The position numbers and the translations under genes were made by a program. A stretch of DNA of 64,000 bases, from positions 81,534-145,533 of the forward strand of contig JAFQMN010000006.1 in assembly GCA_017414435.1 (NCBI GenBank), in the 5' to 3' direction. The notes beneath the pieces were generated by a model. The model was not told where the DNA came from. It worked only from the letters and a program-made list of their open reading frames with translations, and ran no database searches. Shown in pieces: positions 28,343 through 36,373 of the stretch (positions within the stretch are counted from its first letter, which is position 1; each line of letters starts with the position of its first letter). The DNA is from Oscillospiraceae bacterium. GTDB lineage: Bacteria > Bacillota > Clostridia > Oscillospirales > Ruminococcaceae.

Positions 28343-29475
28343 AAAATATAAATAAAAAAATTTTATTGTTTTTGTCTTTTTGCTTTAGTATAAGCAGTTT
28401 TAATACATCATTTGTAGCTGCTGCAGCAGAAAGTAATGTTAGTGTGCAAGGTACTTTGTTTAAAGCTGGTTCTATAAGTGAGCTAAGAATAAAAACGGTT
28501 AGTGATTTTAAAGCAATGAATGGTAAGACTTTAAGATTAATTGTGGACTCTAAACCAATTGAATTTGGTATTAAGAACACAACAAGAGCAGCTTATAAAG
28601 GTGCAAATAACCAAACTATATTTAATGCGTTAAATGAAGTACTTAACGTCAATGAAGATGCTGATGATAGTATATACGAACAAATTGTCAATGTTAAAAA
28701 AGGAGATCAAAGCTACGAAAAATTAATAAAAAGCTTGAACAGCGGCAGCTTAAATAATTCTGTGGAGCTCGTCGAAGTGCAATTATTTGATGAAAGCTAC
28801 AATGCAAAAAGCAGCAATAAAATCACAGTACGCTTTGTTGTTGGTGGTGGTGAATATACAAATGGGAATTTAGCGGCCAAAACAGAAGAAGAGGAAGAAA
28901 TTTTAAACGCAACTCAAATTAAAACAACAGTTAACCAAAAAAAGATGGATGCGGCTATATCATTAATTACAAAAAATAAAAAAACTGCTAAGAATATTAA
29001 CATTAGCTTAAATAAAATCGGAACAATTGTAAGTTCAGACGTTTTTGATGCGGTACAATCAATTAACAGCAATAGTATTGTTTCTTTTCGTTATAGAAAC
29101 TCAACATCTAAGGCATTACTATATGAATGGCAGGCCACGCCTAATAATATTTTGAATCCAAAACAGATAAATTTAAAACTCTCTTTTAAAAATAATAAAA
29201 TTGATGAAATTGTTAAAAAATATAATATAAATAGATATAAAACTATAACTATGCAAACACATGGTCCTTTGGGTGCAAAATTAACAGTAGGTGCAAAATT
29301 AAACCTTGCTGATTATAACAAGAACTCACTCAAACTTTACTCTATAGATACAAAAACAGGCAATATCGAGCGTAAAAACCAAACTATCTCTTATGATGAC
29401 CAGAAACAAATGGTATGTTTTTCCACAGCATATGGAGAAAACTATATCATCACTGATGAAGAGATAGCTCTATAA
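28339..29475 (+). CDS. Secreted protein of unknown function
   Basis: A 378-residue protein I do not recognise. An N-terminal signal peptide is clear (basic KNINKK, hydrophobic ILLFLSFCFSISSF, likely cleavage at the AAA near residue 30). No C-terminal anchor or LPxTG motif is visible. The rest is polar and lysine/asparagine-rich; the final segment, with FSTAYGENYIITDEE, resembles the ends of beta-sandwich modules in Firmicutes surface proteins. It overlaps cysS by four bases and precedes mnmA by 20 bases, so it is transcribed inside a housekeeping operon. That placement is odd for an exported protein. Confidence 0.7.
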   Translation: MKNINKKILLFLSFCFSISSFNTSFVAAAAESNVSVQGTLFKAGSISELRIKTVSDFKAMNGKTLRLIVDSKPIEFGIKNTTRAAYKGANNQTIFNALNEVLNVNEDADDSIYEQIVNVKKGDQSYEKLIKSLNSGSLNNSVELVEVQLFDESYNAKSSNKITVRFVVGGGEYTNGNLAAKTEEEEEILNATQIKTTVNQKKMDAAISLITKNKKTAKNINISLNKIGTIVSSDVFDAVQSINSNSIVSFRYRNSTSKALLYEWQATPNNILNPKQINLKLSFKNNKIDEIVKKYNINRYKTITMQTHGPLGAKLTVGAKLNLADYNKNSLKLYSIDTKTGNIERKNQTISYDDQKQMVCFSTAYGENYIITDEEIAL

Positions 29476-29495
29476 ATTAAGGCGGTGTTTTTCAG

Positions 29496-30551
29496 TTGGA
29501 AAAAGTTATGGTAGCTATGAGTGGTGGAGTAGACAGCTCCGTTTCTGCCGCTATGCTTCATAATCAAGGCTTAGAAGTTGAGGGAGTTACACTTAAGCTA
29601 TTCGATTTTAAAAAAATCGGTCTTAATATAAGCAATAAAGATATAACAGATGCACGGAATGTAGCGAAACTATTAAACATTATACACAGTGTAGTTAATT
29701 TGGAAAATCTGTTCGAAGAACAGGTAATAAACAAATTTGTTGAGGGTTATTTAAATGGAATTACCCCCAACCCATGCATATTTTGTAACAAACATGTTAA
29801 ATTTGGAGCGCTTTTAGATTATGCAAAATCTCATGGATGCAGTAAACTTGCAACAGGTCACTATGCAGTAATTGAACACGATTCTGCAAGTAAGCGATTT
29901 TTAATAAAAAGACCTACAGATAGTCACAAAGATCAAACGTACGTGCTTTGCTTTTTAACACAAGAACAACTCTCCCATGTAATTTTTCCTTTGGCGAGTA
30001 CTACTAAACAAGAAACACGAAAATTAGCACAACAATTAGGTCTTCCTATTTTTAATAAACCAGAAAGTCAAGATATTTGCTTTATAAAAAATGGTAATTA
30101 CGTAGATTTTATTAAACATTATGCCAAATTACAAAATAACCCTGGCGATTTTGTTAACGCGGCAGGGCAAGTAATAGGAACACATAAAGGGATTATTAAT
30201 TATACAATAGGGCAAAGGCGTTGGCTAGGTGTTAGTTTTGGCAAACCAATGTATGTAATTGCAAAAAACAGTGCCAATAATACTGTGGTTTTAGGTGAAG
30301 AAAATGAGCTTTTAAAAAAGAAGTTCATAGCACAAAGTGTTAACTTTATTCCGTTTGCATCATTAAATGGTACTATGGAAGTAGATGCAAAAATACGTTA
30401 TAATCACGCCGGGAGTCCGGCAATAATTAGTATGTTAAATGCAAATGAAGTACTTGTTGAATTTAAAACACCTCAAAAATCAATAACCCCTGGGCAAACC
30501 GTTGCATTTTATAAAGATGAATACCTTATTGGTGGCGGAATTATTATTTAA
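29496..30551 (+). CDS. mnmA: tRNA 2-thiouridylase MnmA
   Basis: A 351-residue enzyme that thiolates U34 of tRNA-Lys, -Glu and -Gln. The PP-loop SGGVDSS lies near residues 9-15. The catalytic cysteine of NPCIFCNKHVKFG and the second cysteine of SQDICFIKNG are present, and the GQRRWLGV segment is typical. It uses a TTG start with AAGGCGGTG eight bases upstream. It sits between a secreted protein gene and cmk, all in one direction. Confidence 0.94.
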   Translation: MEKVMVAMSGGVDSSVSAAMLHNQGLEVEGVTLKLFDFKKIGLNISNKDITDARNVAKLLNIIHSVVNLENLFEEQVINKFVEGYLNGITPNPCIFCNKHVKFGALLDYAKSHGCSKLATGHYAVIEHDSASKRFLIKRPTDSHKDQTYVLCFLTQEQLSHVIFPLASTTKQETRKLAQQLGLPIFNKPESQDICFIKNGNYVDFIKHYAKLQNNPGDFVNAAGQVIGTHKGIINYTIGQRRWLGVSFGKPMYVIAKNSANNTVVLGEENELLKKKFIAQSVNFIPFASLNGTMEVDAKIRYNHAGSPAIISMLNANEVLVEFKTPQKSITPGQTVAFYKDEYLIGGGIII

Positions 30552-30581
30552 GGCCTTAATATTTAATTAGGAGTGATTATA

Positions 30582-31256
30582 TTGGCAATAAACATTGCGG
30601 TAGACGGACCAGCGGCATCTGGTAAAAGTAGTTTGGCAAAAGCACTAGCACAAAAATTAGGCTACATGTACCTCGGCACCGGTGAACTTTATAGAGCAGT
30701 GGGTTACTATATGGTAAAAAACTATCCACAAGGCTACAAAATAGAAGATGTAATAGCCTCTTTAAAGAATATTAATATACAACTGCAATTTCACAATGGA
30801 ACTCAAAATGTCATCTTGAATGGTAAGGCAGTATCTGCATTTTTAGATGAAGATGATATCTCTATGGCAGCTTCACAGGTATCTAAAATTAAAGAAGTGC
30901 GAGATTTTTTGCTAGATTTACAGAGAGATTTAGCAAAAAATAACAATATCGTAATGGACGGTCGCGATATTGGCACTGTTATATTGCCCAACGCACAGGT
31001 CAAGTTCTTTTTAACCGCATCACCAGAAGTGCGCGCAACAAGAAGATATAATCAGCTAAAGGAAGCGAATAAAAAAGCAGATTATAACGAGATTCTAGCA
31101 AATATAATTGAGCGAGATAAAAATGATACAACTAGAGAACTTGCCCCTTTAAAAAAAGCGGATGATGCTATAGAACTCGATAATACAGCATATGATTTTA
31201 ACACTAATTTAGAACACATGTATAAATTGTTTTCAGAAAAAGATGTGGTAGAATGA
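30582..31256 (+). CDS. cmk: Cytidylate kinase
   Basis: A 224-residue (d)CMP kinase. The P-loop is DGPAASGKSSLAK, followed by YLGTGELYRAV (a G/E in place of the more common GAMYR) and the DGRDIGTVILP substrate block. The TTG at 30582 has AGGAG eight bases upstream; a GTG at 30573 overlaps that site. The gene overlaps plsC by four bases. The order cmk-plsC-ispH-rpsA is a standard Clostridia arrangement. Confidence 0.95.
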   Translation: MAINIAVDGPAASGKSSLAKALAQKLGYMYLGTGELYRAVGYYMVKNYPQGYKIEDVIASLKNINIQLQFHNGTQNVILNGKAVSAFLDEDDISMAASQVSKIKEVRDFLLDLQRDLAKNNNIVMDGRDIGTVILPNAQVKFFLTASPEVRATRRYNQLKEANKKADYNEILANIIERDKNDTTRELAPLKKADDAIELDNTAYDFNTNLEHMYKLFSEKDVVE

Positions 31257-31867
31257 ACTTTTATAATTGCGTAAAGTCTTCTGTTCATTTTCTATTGCAC
31301 ATATTATATAAAGTCGAGGTAAAAGGCTATAATAATTTGAATAACATACAAAATAAAGGTACAATTATATGTTGTAACCACGTTAGCCTTATAGACCCAG
31401 TTGCAATTCTTTCAGAAGCAAAAGGTAAAGTCAACTTTTTAGGTAAAATTGAACTTTTTAAAAATAAATTATTGTCATGGTTATTCAAAAAAATGGCAGT
31501 AATTCCTGTTAACAGAGGGCATGGTAGTTCCAATGCTATTAAAACTTCTGTAGATTTACTGAACAAAAAAGAAACTCTATGTATCTTCCCCGAAGGAACA
31601 CGTTCTAAAACTAAACAATTATTGCCAGCTAAATCTGGTGCAGCATTAATTGCTTTTATGGCAAAGGCAGATGTTTTGCCAGTGAGTATTAAATATGAAA
31701 AATATTTGTTTATAAGAAAAAAAATCGTTTTGAACTGTGGTGAGGTAATAAAGTATAACGAGTTTAATTTTAAAGAAGGAATGCCTGGTGAATTAAAAGC
31801 TGCTAGCAAAATGATTATGAATCACATAGCTAATTTGCTTTATAACCAAGGAGGGGAAGAATTATAA
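31253..31867 (+). CDS. plsC: 1-acyl-sn-glycerol-3-phosphate acyltransferase
   Basis: A 204-residue membrane-associated acyltransferase that forms phosphatidic acid. The catalytic HX4D motif is NHVSLIDP, and the second block FPEGTRSK binds the glycerol phosphate. The ATG overlaps the cmk stop (ATGA). Its own stop (31865-31867) overlaps the start region of ispH-rpsA, and the AAGGAGGGG at 31848-31856 within its 3' end serves that next gene. Confidence 0.94.
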   Translation: MNFYNCVKSSVHFLLHILYKVEVKGYNNLNNIQNKGTIICCNHVSLIDPVAILSEAKGKVNFLGKIELFKNKLLSWLFKKMAVIPVNRGHGSSNAIKTSVDLLNKKETLCIFPEGTRSKTKQLLPAKSGAALIAFMAKADVLPVSIKYEKYLFIRKKIVLNCGEVIKYNEFNFKEGMPGELKAASKMIMNHIANLLYNQGGEEL

Positions 31868-33813
31868 AATTAATAGTTGCTCAAAATATCGGCTTCTGCT
31901 ATGGCGTAAAAAAATCCATTGAATCAACTTATAATTTATTAAAAAATCATAAAAATGTTTGTATTCTAGGTGAGATTGTACACAATTCAGAAGTTATACA
32001 AAACTTAGAGGCAGCTGGTGCTCGTGAAATTTCCAGTTTAAATGAGATAAAAAATAACGAAATTTTAGTATTAAGAGCGCATGGCTCTACAAAAGAAACA
32101 TATAAAGAACTAAATGAACGTGGTTTTGTTCCAATTGAGCAAAAAAATGTTACTGAACACAATAAATTTTTAGATACGGCCTGCGTATTTGTAAAAAAAA
32201 TCCACAATATAGTAAAAGCTCAAGATAAAGATACCAATATAATTATTTTCGGTGATACTAACCATTGTGAAGTGGTTGCAATTAAAAGTCACTGTGTTGG
32301 CAATTGCTATGTTGTTAACAATATAGTTGAACTTAAAAATCTTATAAATGAAAAACAACTTCAAAACCAAAAGAATTGTGTGGTAGTTCAAACCACTTTT
32401 TTTGAAAATGAATTTATTCAAATGCAAAATGAATTAAAAAAGTTATGTACAAATACAACTTTTTTTGATACAATATGTACAGAAACAAAATTGCGTCAGC
32501 ACGAAGCAACTTCAATTGCACAAAAATGTGATCTTGTTTTGGTGCTGGGCTCTAAAAACAGTTCAAATACCAATAAGCTGTTAAAAATATGCCAAAAATT
32601 CACAAAAGCTATTTTAATAGATTCAACTTTAGAACTTAAACAATATAATTTTAAAAACTTTAAAACCGTAGGTTTAGTAACAGGAGCATCGGCTCCACTT
32701 AATTTATTTATGGAGGTAAAGAGATTTGTGGAAAATATAGAAGATGAAATTTTTGATTTTGAAAAAGAGTTAGAGAGGTCGTTTACAAAATTAAAAGTTG
32801 GCGATTGTGTAAAAGGTATAGTAACACGTGTTACCCAATCCGAACTTCAACTAGATATCGGCTTTAAGTATACTGGGTACATTTCTGCTAATGAATATTC
32901 CAATACCGATGTTGACCTTGTAAATGACGTTAAATGTGGTCAAGAGATTGAGGCTGTTGTTGTTAAAATAAATGACCAAGATGGCTCAGTCCAACTTTCA
33001 AGGAAAAAGTTTATAAATAAAAATGCATTCGAAGAAATTAAAACTGCATTATATAACTCAACTACTTTGTGTGGCCACGTATTTAAAATAGTAGACGCTG
33101 GTATTATGCTGCTATATAAAGGAATTAAAGTGTTCATACATAATTCTCAACTCGGCCTTGCAAAAACAGAAAATGCCAATATTCTATTAAATAAAGATGT
33201 GGAATTTAAGATTTTTTCTATAGATGAACGGAGAAGATCAGCTAAAGGGTCCATTAGGGCTGCGGCTGCAGAAAAAGAAGCCGCTCTTAAAAATAAAGGC
33301 TGGGAAACTTTAGAAGTGGGGCAAACTTATTCTGGCAAAGTTAAGTCTATAACTAGTTTTGGGCTCTTTGTAAATGTTTGTGGCATCGATGGTCTTGTTC
33401 ATATTTCAGATATTTCGTGGCAAAAAATAAATACACCAAGTGATGTTTACTCTGTGGGCGATGAAATTGAAGTTACGGTTAAGAGCATAGATAGAGAAAA
33501 TAATAGACTAGCTTTAACGTGTAAAAAAGAAGAAGACGACCCATGGTTAATATTTAATAATAAATTTAAAGTAGGCGATATTATAGACACTAAAATAATT
33601 TCTATAAGACCTTTCGGTGCATTTGCCCAAATAATTCCAGGGGTAGACGGTTTAATACACATTTCTCAACTTGCTAAAGATTATGTAAAAGATATTTCAA
33701 AATCTTTCAAGGTAGGAGATAGTATTAAAGTAAAAATATTAGAGATAGATAACGAAAATAAAAAAATTAAACTCTCAGCAAGAGCTTTACAAGAAAATGA
33801 ACCTGCAGATTAA
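31864..33813 (+). CDS. ispH-rpsA: IspH (HMBPP reductase)-ribosomal protein S1 fusion, near-cognate start
   Basis: About 649 residues. The N-terminal half is IspH, the iron-sulfur enzyme of the last step of the MEP isoprenoid pathway. Cluster and substrate residues are present: C12 (GFCYG), H40 (GEIVHN), H73 (RAHG), C107 (DTAC), H134 (TNHCEV) and C205 (TICTET). The C-terminal half has four S1 RNA-binding repeats starting near 310, 395, 480 and 568. This fusion is known in Clostridia. The frame has no ATG, GTG or TTG between a stop at 31843 and 32272. I place the start at ATA 31864, seven bases after GGAGGGG, which puts the first cysteine at position 12 exactly as in E. coli IspH. ATT at 31861 is the alternative. 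ATA also overlaps the plsC stop as ATAA, mimicking the common ATGA overlap. Confidence 0.85.
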   Translation: MKLIVAQNIGFCYGVKKSIESTYNLLKNHKNVCILGEIVHNSEVIQNLEAAGAREISSLNEIKNNEILVLRAHGSTKETYKELNERGFVPIEQKNVTEHNKFLDTACVFVKKIHNIVKAQDKDTNIIIFGDTNHCEVVAIKSHCVGNCYVVNNIVELKNLINEKQLQNQKNCVVVQTTFFENEFIQMQNELKKLCTNTTFFDTICTETKLRQHEATSIAQKCDLVLVLGSKNSSNTNKLLKICQKFTKAILIDSTLELKQYNFKNFKTVGLVTGASAPLNLFMEVKRFVENIEDEIFDFEKELERSFTKLKVGDCVKGIVTRVTQSELQLDIGFKYTGYISANEYSNTDVDLVNDVKCGQEIEAVVVKINDQDGSVQLSRKKFINKNAFEEIKTALYNSTTLCGHVFKIVDAGIMLLYKGIKVFIHNSQLGLAKTENANILLNKDVEFKIFSIDERRRSAKGSIRAAAAEKEAALKNKGWETLEVGQTYSGKVKSITSFGLFVNVCGIDGLVHISDISWQKINTPSDVYSVGDEIEVTVKSIDRENNRLALTCKKEEDDPWLIFNNKFKVGDIIDTKIISIRPFGAFAQIIPGVDGLIHISQLAKDYVKDISKSFKVGDSIKVKILEIDNENKKIKLSARALQENEPAD

Positions 33814-34231
33814 AACGTTTAAAAAAGAAAATATATTCACTATTTTATTATTAATAATTATATTTTTTTCAATCGGTCTCAAACAGTTTAAGCCAGATAT
33901 ATTTAATAATGATGGAACAGAAGAATTGTATGGCTTTCGAATCGTGTTAAATTCCAATCTACTTTGCAAAGATGGTAAAGTTAATATATTTGCAGAGAAT
34001 AAATCTACTAACAGATATAAAATGAGAATAAAAATCTACGATAACTGGGGTAATTTGCTTGCAGAAAGTAAAGTAAAGATCGGCAAAAAATTAAATTATC
34101 TTAAATTAAACAAAGAACTAGAAGTAGGTATCCATAAAGCAAACATACTTATTGATGCAATTGATAAAAATAATAATATCTTATTTAGCGTTGCACGAAA
34201 AGCCAAAATCAACAATATACCAAAAGGATAA
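33797..34231 (+). CDS. Small membrane-anchored protein of unknown function
   Basis: A 144-residue protein with one N-terminal membrane helix (IFTILLLIIIFFSIGL, about 13-28). It is followed by a mostly beta external domain with RIVLNSNLLCKDGKVNIFAE and MRIKIYDNWGNLLAES. The pattern (a strand-rich domain tethered by one helix) resembles small Ig-like extracytoplasmic proteins of Firmicutes; I cannot name a family. The ATG overlaps the end of ispH-rpsA by 17 bases and has no convincing ribosome site, so translation may depend on coupling. Confidence 0.6.
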   Translation: MNLQIKTFKKENIFTILLLIIIFFSIGLKQFKPDIFNNDGTEELYGFRIVLNSNLLCKDGKVNIFAENKSTNRYKMRIKIYDNWGNLLAESKVKIGKKLNYLKLNKELEVGIHKANILIDAIDKNNNILFSVARKAKINNIPKG

Positions 34232-34249
34232 AAACTTTAATTAAAAATA

Positions 34250-34278
34250 TTGCTTTTTCAATTTAATTGTGCTAAAAT
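34250..34278 (+). promoter_or_regulatory. Promoter for rpsB-tsf
   Basis: TTGCTT (34250-34255), 17-base spacer, TGC then TAAAAT (34273-34278): the same layout as the hup promoter. Transcription would start near 34285, giving a leader of about 115 nt. Confidence 0.8.
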
Positions 34279-34310
34279 ATAACTTGTGTTAAAATCAAAT
34301 TATTACACAC

Positions 34311-34367
34311 GCTTGGTAACAGCATTGTGCAAGTGCCTGTGAGTTTGCAGGTTGTCAATGTTCAAGC
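34311..34367 (+). promoter_or_regulatory. Structured 5' leader of rpsB
   Basis: Three nested complementary segments form one long imperfect hairpin: GCTTG/CAAGC (34311-34315 with 34363-34367), CATTG/CAATG (34323-34327 with 34356-34360) and CCTG/CAGG (34336-34339 with 34348-34351). It lies between the promoter and the rpsB ribosome site, the position of ribosomal-protein autoregulatory leaders. Regulation by S2 is inferred. Confidence 0.5.
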
Positions 34368-34398
34368 GGAGGAAAAACTAATTTAGGAGGAATTATAA

Positions 34399-35142
34399 AT
34401 GAGTGTTGTTTCAATGAAACAATTGTTAGAGGCAGGGGTTCACTTTGGTCATCAGACCAGACGTTGGAACCCAAAAATGGCAGAATATATATTCACAGAG
34501 AGGAACGGAATATATATAATAGATTTACAAAAAACCGCAAAAAAGTTAAATGAGGCTTATGCATTTATCCGCGAGGTAGCCGCAAATGGCGAAGATATTC
34601 TATTTGTTGGCACAAAAAAGCAAGCAAGTGAATCTATTAAAGAAGAGGCAGAAAGAGCTGGTGCATTTTATGTTAATGCCCGTTGGCTAGGTGGAATGCT
34701 TACTAATTTTAAAACTATCCATTTAAGAATATTGCGTTTAAACCAATTAAAACAGATGGAAGAAGAAGGTACTTTTAACTATTTAACTAAAAAAGAAGTT
34801 GGCAAACTCAAATTAGAAATGGAGAAATTAGAAAAATATCTAGGCGGTATAAAAGGCATGAAAAAACTGCCGGGCGCAATGTTTATTGTAGACCCTCGCA
34901 AAGAACATATTGCAATTTTAGAAGCCAAAAAATTAGGCATTAAAACTGTTGCAATCGTAGATACAAATTGTGATCCAGACGATGTAGATTACGTTATTCC
35001 GGGCAATGACGATGCAATTAGAGCAGTTAAACTGTTTGCTCAAACAATAGGCAGTGCTATTATAGAAGGTCGTCAAGGTGCAGATGCAGAAGTTGAACCA
35101 CAAAAAACAGATGAGTCACAAGAAGAACAAAGTGCAGAATAG
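34399..35142 (+). CDS. rpsB: 30S ribosomal protein S2
   Basis: S2, 247 residues. Diagnostic blocks are [50 protein letters not shown] and [19 protein letters not shown]. The last about 20 residues form an acidic, glutamine-rich tail ([17 protein letters not shown]), as seen in many Firmicutes. AGGAGG precedes the ATG. It forms the usual pair with tsf; a stable hairpin lies in the 69-base gap. Confidence 0.97.
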   Translation: MSVVSMKQLLEAGVHFGHQTRRWNPKMAEYIFTERNGIYIIDLQKTAKKLNEAYAFIREVAANGEDILFVGTKKQASESIKEEAERAGAFYVNARWLGGMLTNFKTIHLRILRLNQLKQMEEEGTFNYLTKKEVGKLKLEMEKLEKYLGGIKGMKKLPGAMFIVDPRKEHIAILEAKKLGIKTVAIVDTNCDPDDVDYVIPGNDDAIRAVKLFAQTIGSAIIEGRQGADAEVEPQKTDESQEEQSAE

Positions 35143-35156
35143 TTAATAAATGATAT

Positions 35157-35181
35157 TTTCCCCACCAAAAAGGTGGGGAAA
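35157..35181 (+). promoter_or_regulatory. Stable hairpin between rpsB and tsf
   Basis: TTTCCCCACC (35157-35166) pairs perfectly with GGTGGGGAAA (35172-35181) around five A residues. No T run follows, so it is not a standard terminator. It could be a partial attenuator or an mRNA processing or stability element. Confidence 0.5.
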
Positions 35182-35211
35182 TCTATGAAAAAGATGTGGA
35201 GGCAATTATTT

Positions 35212-36120
35212 ATGAGTTTTACAGCAAAAGATGTTTCTAATTTAAGAGAAAAAACCGGTTGCGGTATGATGGCTTGCAAACAAGCTTTGACAGAGGCAAA
35301 CGGAGATTTTAACAAAGCTATAGACATTTTAAGAGAAAAAGGATTAGCAGCAGCTGCAAAAAAAGCAGAAAGAATTGCAGCAGAAGGAATTGTTGCTGCT
35401 GTAGTAAAACCCGAACAGAATGTTGGTGCAATAATTGAGGTCAATTCCGAAACGGATTTTGTAGCAAGAAATGCCGACTTTGTGCAATTTGTTAATGAAT
35501 GCGCCAATGTGGTTATCAACCAAAACCCAGTAGATATCGAATCACTATTAACTTGCAGTTTAGGTGAAAAAACTGTGGATGCAGTTCTTAAAGAAAAAAT
35601 TTTAGTTATCGGTGAAAACATCAAAATTAGAAGATTTAAAAGATTTGAAGGCAATTTATATTCTTATATTCATGGCGACGGTAGAATTGGTGTTATGGTT
35701 AAATTTAATGCAGATAAAAGCATTGTTAACTCAGAGGATTTTGCTTGCATGGCTAAAGATATTGCAATGCAGATTGCTGCTGCAAACCCAACATACCTAA
35801 ATAAAGATGCTGTGGAACCAGAAGTGCTAGAAAAAGAAAAACAGATTTTAATGACACAAGCAATAAATGAAGGTAAGCCGCAAAATATAGCAGAAAAAAT
35901 GGTAAATGGTCGAATTTCAAAATATTATAAAGAGAACTGCTTGGTAGAACAAGAGTTTATAAAAGATCCTGATATTTCTGTGCAAAATTACATTGATTCC
36001 GTGGCAAAAAAACTAGATACTCAAATTAGTGTAGCAGATTTTGTAAGGTTCGAAAAAGGCGAAGGAATAGAAAAAAGAGAAGATAACTTTGCCCAAGAAG
36101 TTGCCAACATGATAAAATAA
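35212..36120 (+). CDS. tsf: Elongation factor Ts
   Basis: EF-Ts, 302 residues, is the nucleotide exchange factor for EF-Tu. The N-terminal UBA-like block VSNLREKTGCGMMACKQAL is complete, and the core EVNSETDFVARNADF and HGDGRIGVMVKF segments are typical. The ATG at 35212 has GGAGG nine bases upstream and yields the standard MSFTAKDV start. Longer in-frame starts at 35173 and 35185 would run through the hairpin. Confidence 0.97.
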   Translation: MSFTAKDVSNLREKTGCGMMACKQALTEANGDFNKAIDILREKGLAAAAKKAERIAAEGIVAAVVKPEQNVGAIIEVNSETDFVARNADFVQFVNECANVVINQNPVDIESLLTCSLGEKTVDAVLKEKILVIGENIKIRRFKRFEGNLYSYIHGDGRIGVMVKFNADKSIVNSEDFACMAKDIAMQIAAANPTYLNKDAVEPEVLEKEKQILMTQAINEGKPQNIAEKMVNGRISKYYKENCLVEQEFIKDPDISVQNYIDSVAKKLDTQISVADFVRFEKGEGIEKREDNFAQEVANMIK

Positions 36121-36150
36121 ATTAACATTAAAGAATAAAGAGCTAACACA

Positions 36151-36170
36151 CCCCTGGCTCATGCCAGGGG
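36151..36170 (+). terminator. Hairpin after tsf, probable terminator
   Basis: A perfect eight-base G+C-rich stem, CCCCTGGC (36151-36158) with GCCAGGGG (36163-36170), around TCAT. The nearest T run is about 17 bases further on, so termination efficiency is uncertain. Confidence 0.5.
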
Positions 36171-36213
36171 ATGAACATAATAATATTTTTATCGCTTTTT
36201 ATAAAAAATATTC

Positions 36214-36243
36214 TTGATTTTTACAGAGGTATTATGTTACAAT
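36214..36243 (+). promoter_or_regulatory. Promoter for tRNA-Ser
   Basis: TTGATT (36214-36219), 18-base spacer, TGT then TACAAT (36238-36243), 11 bases before the tRNA. It probably also serves the lipoprotein gene downstream. Confidence 0.7.
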
Positions 36244-36254
36244 AGATATGTTAT

Positions 36255-36345
36255 GGAGAGATGGCCGAGCGGCTGAAGGCGCACGACTGGAAATCGTGTG
36301 AGCGTTAATAGCGCTTCGAGGGTTCGAATCCCTCTCTCTCTGCCA
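36255..36345 (+). tRNA. tRNA-Ser (GGA)
   Basis: A class II tRNA of 91 nt with encoded CCA. The acceptor GGAGAGA pairs with TCTCTCT, the anticodon loop CTGGAAA gives GGA, a long variable arm follows, and the T arm reads GAGGGTTCGAATCCCTC. No terminator separates it from the gene 28 bases downstream. Confidence 0.95.
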
Positions 36346-36373
36346 AATAAAGTCAAAAAGTTGAGGATTTACA

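Noticed and set aside
32821..32834. A CACGTG palindrome (AACACGTGTT) that could be a fourth parS
   Set aside because: It lies within the coding sequence of rpsA, lacks the TGTT/AACA arms of the consensus at the right distance, and is explained by codons.
32272..33813. A free-standing S1-like protein starting at GTG 32272
   Set aside because: The frame is open upstream with every IspH motif, so this start would cut an enzyme in the middle.
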